64,000 bases of DNA from Edaphochlamys debaryana (taxonomy: Eukaryota > Chlorophyta > Chlorophyceae > Chlamydomonadales): NCBI GenBank assembly GCA_016858145.1, contig JAEHOE010000014.1, positions 310,001 through 374,000 of the forward strand. Reading direction: 5' to 3'. How positions within the stretch are numbered: position 1 is the stretch's first letter; every line of letters starts with the position of its first letter. Position numbers and translations under genes: made by a program. Positions 21,182 to 31,789 of the stretch are shown here, in pieces. The notes below the pieces were generated by a model. That model searched no databases. It had not been told where the DNA came from and was given only the letters and a program-made list of their open reading frames with translations.

Positions 21182-23003
21182 GGGCCTTGTTGTGGGCTGG
21201 GAGGCTTGGGCCCCGCGCCTTTGGGGAGGGGGGTGCGGTGCTTGGGCCTCGAGGGAATCAGGGCATGAGAGCAGAGGTGTGTGGGGCGGAGCGGTCCGAA
21301 GCGTGGGGTGAAGGGGGCGGCGCGGAGTGAGGGAAGTGGGGGGGGCGGCAGCGCTAGAGGCCGGCGGGGGCGGGGTTCCCGAGCGGACGAAGCGGGTAGG
21401 GTGCGGATGGCTCGCAGTGCGTGATGTCGCTTGGGAGAGGGGCGTGAGCGCGAGGGGCTCGGGCTGGGGAGGGCGCGGCTTGGGAGGCTTGCTGCGACAG
21501 CGGGCAGATTGTGCCGCGCGTGGCGTGCGCTGTGGTGGTGAGGCCATAACAGTATGCTGGTATGCGCCGGGCTGGTTCGTTGGGTGAGAGTGTGGGGAGT
21601 GTGCCTGAGCGGGGTAGGGGCTGAGGCCGCCCCCGTCCAAGCTCTGTCGAAGAAAGCCAGTCGGGTGGAGGACGCTGCAACTGCGCGGTCGTTAGGTGAG
21701 CTGACGGACCTGTCTGACGGCGAGGGCGATGGGTCCCAGAGTCCCAGGCTGTAAGGTATTGGCACTGCATTCAAGCGTTCCTGGTCGGGAGCATGACCTC
21801 CATGCAGTTGCCCTACACGAAGCGGTTATGCTGCTGCGCGTTTATGTTAGAATGATCGCATGCTGATACTGTCGTGGACTAGCTGCTTGTGTGCTACGCC
21901 AATGCGTCCTGTCAGGGCTAGAAGCAGATCAGCCATTGTCCAGTCAGTTCATTTGGCTTCTACAGCAACAGGGATGCATCCGTCATTGTCCAGTCAGTCC
22001 AACCTCACGCTGGAGCGCCGTCTCGCAAGGTTTAGTAGCACCCGCGCGCAAGCCCGCGCCTCGCCATAGTGATTGCACTTGGCCGAAGCTCCGCGTCAAC
22101 TTCGTCAGTAATCTAGCCACGTGAAAGGGCACCCGTGCGGGCCCGTGCCCTGCCTTCCTCACGGCAGTCATACCAAGGGTCCGCGTCCTCTACCCGCCCA
22201 ATCTTGCGTTCGCATCCGGCTTCCTCATCCAGCCTCCTTTGGCCCCCCCAAAACGCCGGCAGTATTCTATGTGCGCCAGCCGGCTGTGCTGTACCTGGCC
22301 ACCAAGAGAACAGTTCTCCACAACAGCTTTGATCAGGGCTAACCCCTACACCCACATCCGTAACAGACAGCTTCGCCGTTGGCGTTCCCTCTCTCCCCAT
22401 GCAACTGCCCCCTCCCCGTTCCCCGCAGTTCTCAGCCCGCGCCTGCGATCCTGCTCGTAACCACAGACCTGTCCCCGCCTCCATGGGCTTAACGTTACCA
22501 CGAGACCGCCGCGTCAGCTCGCAAGGTCCGATGCGCGCTGCTGTCCGCCAGCTCGCCTAGAAGAGGTTGCACCCCGTCCGCTCAGCTCCGGCCGTCCGCC
22601 GCACGTTTGACCGGCGGTCCGTCCGTCCGTCCGTCCACGCCTCTGCGGTCCCCGTTGTCCCGCCAGCACGCTGCCAGATCGCCGCCCGCTTCCCGGTCGC
22701 ACGCCCGCCACCACCGTTCCCACGCTCCGTTAGTCTGGCGGTCCAACAACGGTACCGCCGTCCCGCGGCCGTGACTGCACGCCGACGGCCATCGCCCCCA
22801 AGGCCCGACGGCCGGCATGCATGCCGCCACCAGCCGCCATGCCACCTATCGCTCAGGGGCAACCGAGCTCAACGCATGACTCGACGCGGCGGGCTGCTCA
22901 CGCTTTCCCGCCAGCACTGCCGCCGCCAGCGCTCCCGCCCGCCGCCCAGTCAGGGGGCAAGGGTGCCTGCGGGCCTGCGCGCCTCCACGACCTCCTGGCC
23001 CGC
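21182..23003. other. Convergent intergenic region (RABL2 and KCS 3' ends)
   Basis: This holds the RABL2 3' UTR up to the TGTAA at 21750 and, from the other side, the KCS 3' UTR. A short (GTCC)n tract lies near 22617-22636. Several long open frames exist on both strands but none shows family similarity or splice support. Confidence 0.5.
21750..21754 (+). terminator. Poly(A) signal TGTAA for RABL2
   Basis: TGTAA lies about 570 nt downstream of the RABL2 stop codon (CCCAGGCTGTAAGG). TGTAA is the usual polyadenylation signal of chlamydomonadalean algae, where long 3' UTRs are normal. Confidence 0.6.
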
Positions 23004-26000
23004 TCACTTCTTCTTGTTGTGGTTGGGCAGCGCCGCCAGGTGCTGGCGCATCTCGTCCAGGTCAAAGCCCTGCCAGGCCTCGTGGTCGACCTGGAGGCGG
23101 GGCGGGAGGTGGGGTGGGGGGGTGGGAGGGGTGGGGTTTTGAGGGTCGGCCACAGGCGGAAGACGGAAGGCCAAAGGTCAAAGGCCAAAGGCTAAAGGGT
23201 CAAGACCAAAGGCCAATCGACACTCTACTAGCACCTGCGGTGTAGTGTCACTGCATCTACGGACCTGTCGGTCCTGGAACCTACTGGGATCCTTCCTGGG
23301 TCGTATACAGGCCCACTAGAGGGCACAGGCCCTCCGATCTCCAACCGCCCAAGTGGTCTTAAGGCCCCTGCCTTCCCGGCGTTTGTAAGCGCCATCTGGC
23401 TCTACTTGGACGGTGTCTTATGTTTGTTAGTCGTTCCCTTACAGAGAGCGCGTGGCGGGAATGCGAGACGCGGGTGCGACGTACGCCTGTGAGGGGCTCC
23501 AGCCCCTCGCCTGCCAGCCTGCGGCCGTGATTCATGCGCAACCCGCGGCCCTGCCAAGCTCCACAGCCCAATGGACACCCCCTTGCCCACTGAGTCCCGC
23601 CCGAGCGGACCTTGAAGGTGCGGTTGGCGCGCCACACCGCCGAGTTGCACTTGAAGCCCGAGCCGAAGCCCATCTGCCAGATGCGCTCCCCCCGGCGCAT
23701 GCCGCCAAAGGCCTCCAGGTACGCCAGCACGTACCTGACAGGAGGGAGGAGGCGAGAGAGGGCGGGTTGAGGGGAGAGAGGACAACGGTGGCAGGACGGC
23801 CGTAGGCCTCAGGAGGGAGGGGATGTTGCAGGCCGTTGCGGCTGTGCTGATCTTGGCCTACCCCGAGGCAGCTGCACCACGTGACCTTGCTCGTACAGCT
23901 GCCCGTACTCACCAAATGGACGAGGACGAGACGTTACCGTACCGGTACAGCGCCGCGCGCGAGGGCTCCACCATATCGGTAGTCAGGTGCAGCTGCCGCT
24001 CGATCTCGTCGATCACGGCGCGGCCGCCTGTATGACAGCAGACAAGTACGGCGGGCAGTCAGCCGATGCGCACTCATGCAGGACCTGCGAGGACATACCG
24101 GGTCCGCCCAGCCGACCCAACTGCTGGGACGACTGACCCCCTCCCCTTCACCACGGCCTCACAGTGTGCACGACACCTCCCCAGCGCCGCCCCCGCACCC
24201 TCTCAGCGGTGCGGTGACCTCAAGCTGGCTGCAGGTACTGTAACAGACCCGAAAGAACCAAAAGCGAGAGACCCTCTCACCCGTGTGGATGCAGACCTTG
24301 TCGAAGGCGAGCTTGAAGTCGGGGATGTAGGGCTTGCCCTTGATGCCCAGCACCTTGCGGCCGACCAGGTTGAAGAAGAAGAGCAGCTGCTCGCTCAGGG
24401 GGAGCACCAGGGGGCCCAGCGTGGTGACGTTGATCTTGAGCGCCTCGCCCGCCACCGCAAACAGCTCCTGGGGGTGTGGGTGTGGAGGGGACGCGACGAG
24501 GGGTAGACGGGTGAGAGGGCTTGAGGTCGTGGCCATGAGTTGGGGCCTTGTGGGCGCGTGCTGGTGAGCCAGCCGACCCGACGCCTGGGACTCCTGGTCC
24601 CTCGTTCTCGGTCACATGCAAGCCCGCCACGGCACCCCGTGCCCTTCCCCCGCCCGCAAGCCCCGCACGCTCCCGCACCTTGGTCAGCCGCACCCCCACG
24701 TTCCGCTTCTCGTCCTCCATCTGGAAGATGCACGAGTACGCCTCGTCCTTGGCGCCCAGGTGCGTGCGCACAGTGTGGAGCAGCTCGTACTTGGAGCGCC
24801 TGGTGGGGGGGGGAGGGGCGGGGGGTGGAGAGTGCGGGTGGGGTGTGGGGGCCGGTGGACAGGGGGCCGGTGGGGGAAGGGGGGCCTTGCATCGGTCGGA
24901 AAGAGACGGCCGCGCCGCTCAGCACACCCCCCGCAGCCTTCACGAGGCCTTCTCCCCAAGCTGCGCGGGTGCGTACGGCACCCACCAGGCGTCGCGGCGG
25001 CGGTTGGAGAGCAGGATGGCGGCGCCGCCCACGCGGAAGAGGCAGTTGGGCAGCAGCTTGTCGCGGTCGTTGCCGAAGTACCAGTTCTGCGACCGGCAAA
25101 GGACAGATTGAGATTACATTTGTCGCAAGCACTACGGGACGGAAGAAGCAGCGGCCAGAATATCCCGCGTGCCGAATCCTGCCCTGCAAGGAAACACAAC
25201 ATGGCACGTACCTGTGTGATGTTCTCAGTGCTGACCACAAGAGCGTAGGTGGAGGGGTGCAGCTGCAGCAGCTGCTTGGCCAGATCGATCGAGATGGGCG
25301 AGGCGGAGCAGCCCATGCCGGCCAGGTTGTACGACAGGATGTTGGATCGCATCTTGAACTTGTTGATTATCATGGCCGTGAGCGAGGGGGTGGGGTTGAA
25401 GAGGGAGCAGTTGACGACCAGGATGCCAACCTGTCAGGGGGGTGGGATAGGGAGGCGGGAGAGAGCAGGCGTCAGGAAGGGTTCGTGATGGGCAGTGGAA
25501 GCAAAAGCGCCCTTGGCCCTGCCCACCAGCCCTCTGGAACAGCCACTCAGCCACGGCGACCGCTCCCTCCGCAGCTACCCCCACAGCTGCCCCCGCCGGC
25601 CCCCGCAGCCTCGCCCCCGACAAGCCCCGTGCCCCCACGCGCCTGCTTGGGGTGCACGCCCGTCTTGGCGAGCAGCTCCTCGATGATGGGGTACACCACC
25701 ATCTCAAACTCCTTGCGCGCGTTCTCCATGGTGCACTGGGGCGGCACGCACTGCACGGCTGCGGGGCAGAGGGGCGCAGGGAGGTGGCGGGGAGGGAAGG
25801 GGTGGGGAACGGAGGGTCAGGAGGGGGGCACGTGGGCGGTGGCGGAACGGTGCGAGCACCGAGAGTGAGCGAAGGAGCGCCTGCCCCGTCCCCTTGGCGT
25901 CCGTTGGGCACTGAGGGGAGGGTCGCCTGGACTGGCGTAGGCGAGAAGCTCCAAGGCGGCAAGGGCACCCGCCCAGCCGCCGTCGGCTGTGCTGTGTTGC

Positions 26001-27786
26001 GGCATGCCCACATGACCATTTGCGGTTCGTCCGTGCTGTGCCGGCCGCCGCGAGCCCCATCCGGACCTTGTGCAACCACCCAGTGGCTCCCGGGCCCCCA
26101 GTCTCAGCTTGTGCCGCCACCCAGCGCCTCGCAGACCAGGGCTCAAGCCTCCGCGGGCCCCAGGGCTGCTGGAAGCCCCGCGAGCCCCGGGGCAGCCCCG
26201 GTCCCATGGAGGGCCCCGCCACTCCCCCGATCAAGGGCCACAGGCCGCATATGGATGAGAGTCCCACGGACCAGGTCTCCCGGGCCCGCAGGGCTCCGGG
26301 GCGCCCACTGCCTCCTGCCCCGGATCTTGAGCGCTGTGATGCGGGCCCCTGGCCCTCCTGCTCTGCTCGGACCTCTGCGCCCCCCACACCTTGCCATCAA
26401 ACTGGCCGCCATCCCAACCATTGTATCCCTCTGTCTAGCCCTCGCCCATCTCCGCCTCCTGCCTGGCGCCTGCAACCCCACACCCGGCCCGTGGCCCACG
26501 CGCCGCCGGCCCCGCCCCGTCCGTGGCTCACCGGGCGGCAGGTAGGTCTGCTGGCCCAGGCCCGAGCGGATGAGGATCTTCTCCTGGAAGTCAATGGCCT
26601 CCTCCGTGAATTTCTGTGGTTGAGGGTGAGCGTCGATGCGGAGGGTGCGATCAGGGCATGTGCGAATGCAGCGGGTGTGGGTGTGTTTGGGTGGGCGGAT
26701 GGAGGGGAGGGCTGGCCAGCGTGCGATGGGCGACGGCATCAGCAGGGCCGTGGCTGGGCCCTAGAAGCGCCTTGCCGGCCCTGTCATGGGACGATGGGCG
26801 CCGTCACCTCTGTGGCCTCTCCCGCTCCCGCTCACCCCGCACTCCCGAGAACCCTTCATGAAGCGGGTGTAGGTGGCGGTCCAGCTGTGGAGGGGGGAGC
26901 GGAGAGGGGTTCAGAATGACAGAGGGAGCGGCCATGCATGTTGTATCCAGGCGGTAGATTGGGTAGCGGCGCCAGGCCTTGTGCAGACGTTGCAGGCCGC
27001 AACCCGCAACAGCCCATGTGGGTCGGCCCTAACTCCCGCCCACCGGCCCTTGAGCAGCTGTACAGTGGCGTCGAGGCTACGATAGGGGGCTTTGAGCACA
27101 TGGAGATGTCCATGCTGCTAAGAACCCGGCCTACCTCTCCGGGGCACGGAAGACGGTGAAGTCAACCATGTACACCGGCCGGGTGCGGAGGATGAAGTAG
27201 CTAACCAACACGGCACAGAAGGCCGAGATGGTGATGATGGCAGTAATCTGGAGGGTGGTGTTGCGTGATAGGCAGGGGGTTGGTTAGGGCAACCGTGGAG
27301 GGGTAGCGCCTGCAGGGGGCTGGTTTGGCATGTGGAGGATGGTGACAGCCCACACTCCTTACCAGGTTGAAAGTGAGGTCGGTCTGCTTGGCGACGCTGA
27401 CGAGCCGCATCAGCTCTCCATTCCGGTACATGTTCGCCAGCTCGAGCTGCGCAAGGGGCAGGGCACTTGCTCGGCGAGTCCGAGGCGCTGTCGGATGGCG
27501 CGCAGCGACCCAACACGCACCGCAAGCATCGCCGCCAGCGGCACCAGAGCGATGGTGAGCACGTAGGACATGAGGAACGTGTAGCCGCGCTTGACATACT
27601 TGAGCGCCACACTCCGGCGGTAATCTGCGTTCAAGCGTTCCAAACGCCAACGTTGAGTCGCACACCCGGCGATATGTTGCAGCGCCAAGCCAGCTACACA
27701 CCTGGCAGGTGAAGGTTGCTAGCGGGGTTGGAGTCCCCGTTCGTCGTCACCGTCGCTGTGACGGTCGGCTCGGCGGGAGGAGCCAT
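23004..27786 (-). CDS. KCS: 3-ketoacyl-CoA synthase (FAE1-type fatty acid elongase)
   Basis: Fourteen exons (27702-27786, 27521-27624, 27363-27446, 27135-27247, 26836-26884, 26532-26613, 25643-25758, 25212-25430, 24986-25086, 24679-24799, 24281-24467, 23913-24027, 23611-23734, 23004-23090) encode 528 aa. Two N-terminal membrane helices (around [16 protein letters not shown] and [15 protein letters not shown]) anchor it in the ER. The condensing-enzyme domain follows: [81 protein letters not shown] and GFKCNSAVW. The catalytic triad is Cys252, His419 and Asn452, with the same spacing as plant FAE1. It condenses malonyl-CoA with acyl-CoA in very-long-chain fatty acid elongation. One intron uses a GC donor (CAG|GCGCGT). 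The protein ends HNKKK, a weak ER-retrieval-like tail. Confidence 0.95.
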
Positions 27787-28131
27787 CCTGAAAGCGTGTG
27801 GGGCCGCGGCCCAGAAGCAGGCGCTGTGTCGAAGGGTCTGTGTTCGGGTTGATCACGCTGGTATGCGTATGTAGGGGCGAGTGAGTCTCTCGTTGGCGGG
27901 GCCTCAATCGCAGTCACCGTGCATTGCCAATTACATTTTACAGGCGCGGGAAGCCGGGCCAGCTGTCACCCGCAACCCAGAGTGTGCTAGCTACTGCAGA
28001 ACACGCTCTACTCCGTTGGCGTAGGGCCAGGGGACGCTCGCGAGTACATCAGCAGGGTGTCGCCATTTGGGGACGGCTCGCCGACTTGACGCGCAGGCAG
28101 CCGCAAGCGTTTTGCTGAATAGCCATCAACC
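27787..28131. promoter_or_regulatory. Shared promoter between KCS and MRPL11
   Basis: Only 345 bp separate the two divergent start codons, so both 5' UTRs and both promoters must fit here. It is somewhat richer in A/T than the flanks (around 27920-28000). No core motif was identified. Confidence 0.5.
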
Positions 28132-29102
28132 ATGGCTGCTGCAACGAAGTCATCCGGGCCCCGGACGCTGGCCACGACGATCAAGCTGCTGGTGCAGGCC
28201 GGCGCAGCCAAGCCCGCGCCTCCCGTGGGCCCTGCGCTCGGTCAGGCGGGGCTGAACATCATGGCATGGTGCAAGGTGCGCTCTCGCGGGGGCTCGCATG
28301 CATGTTCAAGTGGGACCTCCCCGACCTCGGGGGGGCGGCACGCGTTGCACACGCTCACACCAGCGCGCGCCTCTGAACCCCCGCAACCACGGGGGAACCG
28401 ACCGTGCCCTCGTGTCCTGTCCTGCATTGCGCCTTGCTTTGACCTTCCGTAACCACCGTTAAACACCGGGCAGTTCAAGACCTTGAGCCTGCACTGACAC
28501 GCATCGACCCTTCCTCCTCGCGCAGGAGTTCAACGCCAAGACGGCGGGCTACAAGGAGGGCACTATGCTCCGCGTCAAGATGCGCGTCTACAGCGATAAG
28601 ACGTACGACTGGGACCTCAAGACGCCGCCCTCCACCTGGCTCATCAAGAAGGCGGCCGGTGAGGAAGGACCCCCTGTACGTCCTCAGTGCCCCCGCTAGC
28701 AGAACCTGGACCCGGCTGGCTTCATCGGCAAGCTGATGCCCCCTCTCTCCTCCCTTACATCCCCAACACATGACGACCAGTGCAGAGTGACCCACCCATG
28801 GCAGCGTAGAGCAAGACCCTGGACGCTGACCGTGCCGGGTCATCACCACCTGACCGACCCCCAAATCCCGCCCCTCCCCTCCCCTCCCTTGGCCCTGCTC
28901 CCCCTAACAAGGCCTTGCGCGCGGCGCCGACAAGCCCGGACATGAGGTGGCGGGCGTGATCTCGCTCAAGCACCTGTACGAGATCGGCTTAGTAAAGCAG
29001 CGTGACTCACCCAACGTGCCGCTCAAGTCGATCGTGACGGCGCTGCTGCACACGTGCCGCAGCATGGGTATGCGAGTGGTCTCAAAGCCCGAGGACGCCT
29101 GA
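28132..29102 (+). CDS. MRPL11: Mitochondrial ribosomal protein L11 (uL11m)
   Basis: Three exons (28132-28275, 28526-28658, 28912-29102) encode 155 aa starting [13 protein letters not shown]. The signature of uL11 is clear: [20 protein letters not shown], then the glycine-rich turn and [15 protein letters not shown]. The C-terminal rRNA-binding half reads [14 protein letters not shown] and ends [10 protein letters not shown]. This part is closer to mitochondrial than to plastid or cytosolic forms, and there is no long transit peptide. uL11 builds the base of the ribosomal stalk and helps recruit translation factors. The start codon is the first ATG after the short shared promoter with KCS. Confidence 0.92.
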
Positions 29103-30526
29103 GCCGGCGGCTGCTGTCGCTACAGCAGCAAGCGCTGACGGAGGCGGCGGCGGCGGCTGAGGCAGCGGCTGGCGGCGGTGGCTTACTGCAAGCTGCCGGA
29201 GTGCCAGCTCCGCAGCTCGCGGAGCGCTGGACGGTCGTCGGGTCGTGTGAGGAGCCAAGGTCTCGACCCCATGTGTTGGGCTGGCCGTTTCGGACGGTGC
29301 CGCCGTGCGGCCAGGCCGGGCCCAGCGGTGCAGCGGAGCTTTGGCGACCTGTATCGACCAGCAGGCATCGGCTGGGGTGCCCGTGGAGAAGCAGAGGAGG
29401 AGGGGGCTGTTGGGACCACCAGCGCTACACCAGGCCGTCCTGTGGTGGCGGCAGGGCAGCGGGGCATCGTTTGATCGCCCTCGCGGTCCAGCGGCCCAGC
29501 CCGACTCCCCCCCCCCAGCCTCCCCCGGGCGTCCCGGGGCACCTGCTGCCGCCTATCCCCAGCTACCCTACGCTGCCACTCGCCTCCCCACGGGCCACCG
29601 CCGGCCCCCAACGACCGGATACGCCCCGGCCCCGGCCGGGGTGCTCTCTCCCTGCGTGCGGTGCGACCCAACCACATCCACGTCCACACCCGCATGGGCC
29701 CGGCACCCGGCCCCGCCGCCGCCCCTGCAGCCGCCTCGGCAGCCGGGGGCACGGTGTCCCCGTCGCTCGGCTGGGGCAGCTGCGGGGGCAGGTGGGACTG
29801 GCGGCCAGTACCCTCGGAGGTCGCCCACGCCCTTGGTGTGCAGCCCGCCACGCCCTGGACGTCCTTTGTGGGACGCTTACCCCTCGTCGTGACGACACAC
29901 CGGCCTCACCCCCACGCCCCGGCCCGCCCGGCCCCGTCCGCCCAGCCGCCCGCTGCCCCCAGGGGCGCACGTGGCCCCCTCAGGTCGCCCCCTCCGCCCC
30001 AGCCATGCCTTCCGCCCCCGTCGCGCCGGTCCCGCCGCGGCCACTCCTCCTCCTGCCTCCTTCGGCTCCGCCGCCGCTTCCTCGCAAGCATCGCGTAGCG
30101 GACCGTGCCGGGGTCACTGCGTGCGGACGCTCGGCGGCGTCGGAGCAGGGAGGAACCACCCGGCAGGAGGAGGCAGTGTTGGTCAGGGATTTGCGGTGCG
30201 GAGGCGCAGTGCGCGGGGCAGGAGTACGCGAGGGGGCGCAAGTAGTTGGGCCACCTCCAAGACTTGCTTCTTGAGGGGGAAAGGAGACACGGGAGACGAG
30301 GGGGCTGTGAAGCCGCGTGCTTCGCAGGCGGGGTACGCACCTGACGTGCCGCGCCCCCCAGGTTCATGATGTCGGGGGGTGGGAGCGTGGGACGCATGAC
30401 AAGCTTGGATTGCAAGCGTGGGCTACAGGCGCAGTTGCGCAAGTTGTGTGAGGGGGGCTGACGCAGGTGGGCAACAAGGGCAGGGGGCCGCCGGCCATGC
30501 TCGAAGGCCGTGCAGGACGAGTTTAC

Positions 30527-30531
30527 TGTAA
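30527..30531 (+). terminator. Possible TGTAA poly(A) signal for MRPL11
   Basis: This is the first plus-strand TGTAA I noticed after the MRPL11 stop codon, but it lies 1.4 kb away, which is long even for this group. It may belong to another transcript or be fortuitous. Confidence 0.25.
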
Positions 30532-31065
30532 AGCATCGGAGGAGATATGGCATGGCATGGCCCCGACCGAGCTCGTTAACTACGAACCTAGCGGCGGTGG
30601 GCGGGGGAGGGCGCGGGATGCGGCGTTGCTGGCGGTCTGTGTCTGCAGCAGCGCGTTATGTCGCGTTATGCGCCGTACGTACGTCCAGGGTCCTGACCCC
30701 GCAAGCCTCGTTCTGCTGCATAGCGGGATACGGCAGCGGACATCGCTAGGAGTGCATGCAGATGCAGGGCGTGGGCGTGCCCACGGCAAAGGGGGTCCGT
30801 GCCGGGGACGATATACTTGCCAGCTGGCAGGTATCCTGTTGCTGCGGCGCAACTAGTAATCAACACGCTGCCCTGGAGGCAAGGAGCTAGAAACGCGTGC
30901 GGTGATGGCGTTGCTCGACACTACGTCGGGCCGCAGAAACCGCGAGTGTGACCTTGCTTGAGGACGTCCCGCCGATCGATCAGCGCGAGACAAGTCGCCG
31001 CGACTGGAGTCCTGGCGAGCTGTGTCAGGTCTAACATACATGGACGTCTACGTACTGTCTGGGAT

Positions 31066-31461
31066 ATGAATGTCAGGCAACGCCTGACTTGCTCAGGGCG
31101 AAAGTTCATGCAGATGCCTTCGCCCTACCCCGCGCGGCACAGCGTGCGGTGTACAGAAGAGTATGCTGAAGCTATGAGACGCGAGTGCGACGCGCTCGAG
31201 CCCTGGGAGCCGGTGAAGGTGCAGGCGGGCGGGGATGGGCGCCGCGGGGTGCCGTCCACCGACCCTTCGCCGATCGCCAGGAATGCGCAGCGCACGCGGC
31301 GGGCCGCCGGCCGCGGCCCCCTTCAACTAGAAGAACCACATGTATACTACATACGTGTGCACACTGGCATGCTCTAGCTGACCTTGAGCAAGCGCTCGGT
31401 CGAGCGGACCGGACCGTCGCACGAGCGAGCCCCCGGGGGGTCGAATGGAGTACCACGGTAG
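31066..31461 (+). CDS. Candidate small two-exon gene (unrecognised)
   Basis: An ATG at 31066 opens a 51-codon exon (31066-31218) ending VK|GTGCAG. It can be joined in phase 0 to 31378-31461 after the acceptor ctctag, for a 78-aa product. The middle of the protein, CTEEYAEAMRRECDALEP, looks like a real charged helix with cysteines at both ends, unlike the Pro/Arg/Gly-rich translations typical of non-coding frames here. I recognise no family. It could be a small mitochondrial or CHCH-like protein, but the cysteine spacing is not the classic CX9C. It may not be a gene. Confidence 0.28.
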
Positions 31462-31789
31462 TCAGACCATGGCAGACCGCGCCACATCCTTGCCCCACCG
31501 AGCTGCCGCCCTCCCGCACGCGCCCATCTCACACCTCACACACCAGCCATACCTCTCACAAACTCAGTGTGGACCGCCTTGACCTTCCGCCAATGACGCC
31601 GCTCCCAAACGACACGGCTTGCACCCTGCCTTCCAATCATCAATCATGCGACGCCAACACCGCGGCACTACGCCCCGTTGTCTATAATAACCCCGCCACC
31701 CGAGCATTCGCCTCACTCACACGTCCACCTCCCTCCTGGAAACGGACGTGAAGCGACTGGACACACCATGCTAGGTATGGTGCTATCGA

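Larger units (their letters stand above)
29103..31789. other. Convergent intergenic region with weak gene candidates
   Basis: This 2.7-kb stretch lies between the 3' ends of MRPL11 and the RlmL-type gene. Its left half is extremely C-rich and gives long open frames on both strands without any recognisable domain. A TGTAA at 30527 could end the MRPL11 transcript. A small spliced frame at 31066-31461 is listed separately. Confidence 0.4.

Noticed and set aside
29054..30274. 406-codon open frame on the plus strand overlapping the end of MRPL11
   Set aside because: It is Pro/Arg/Ala-rich, overlaps a known exon in another frame, and reflects the lack of stop codons in very GC-rich DNA.
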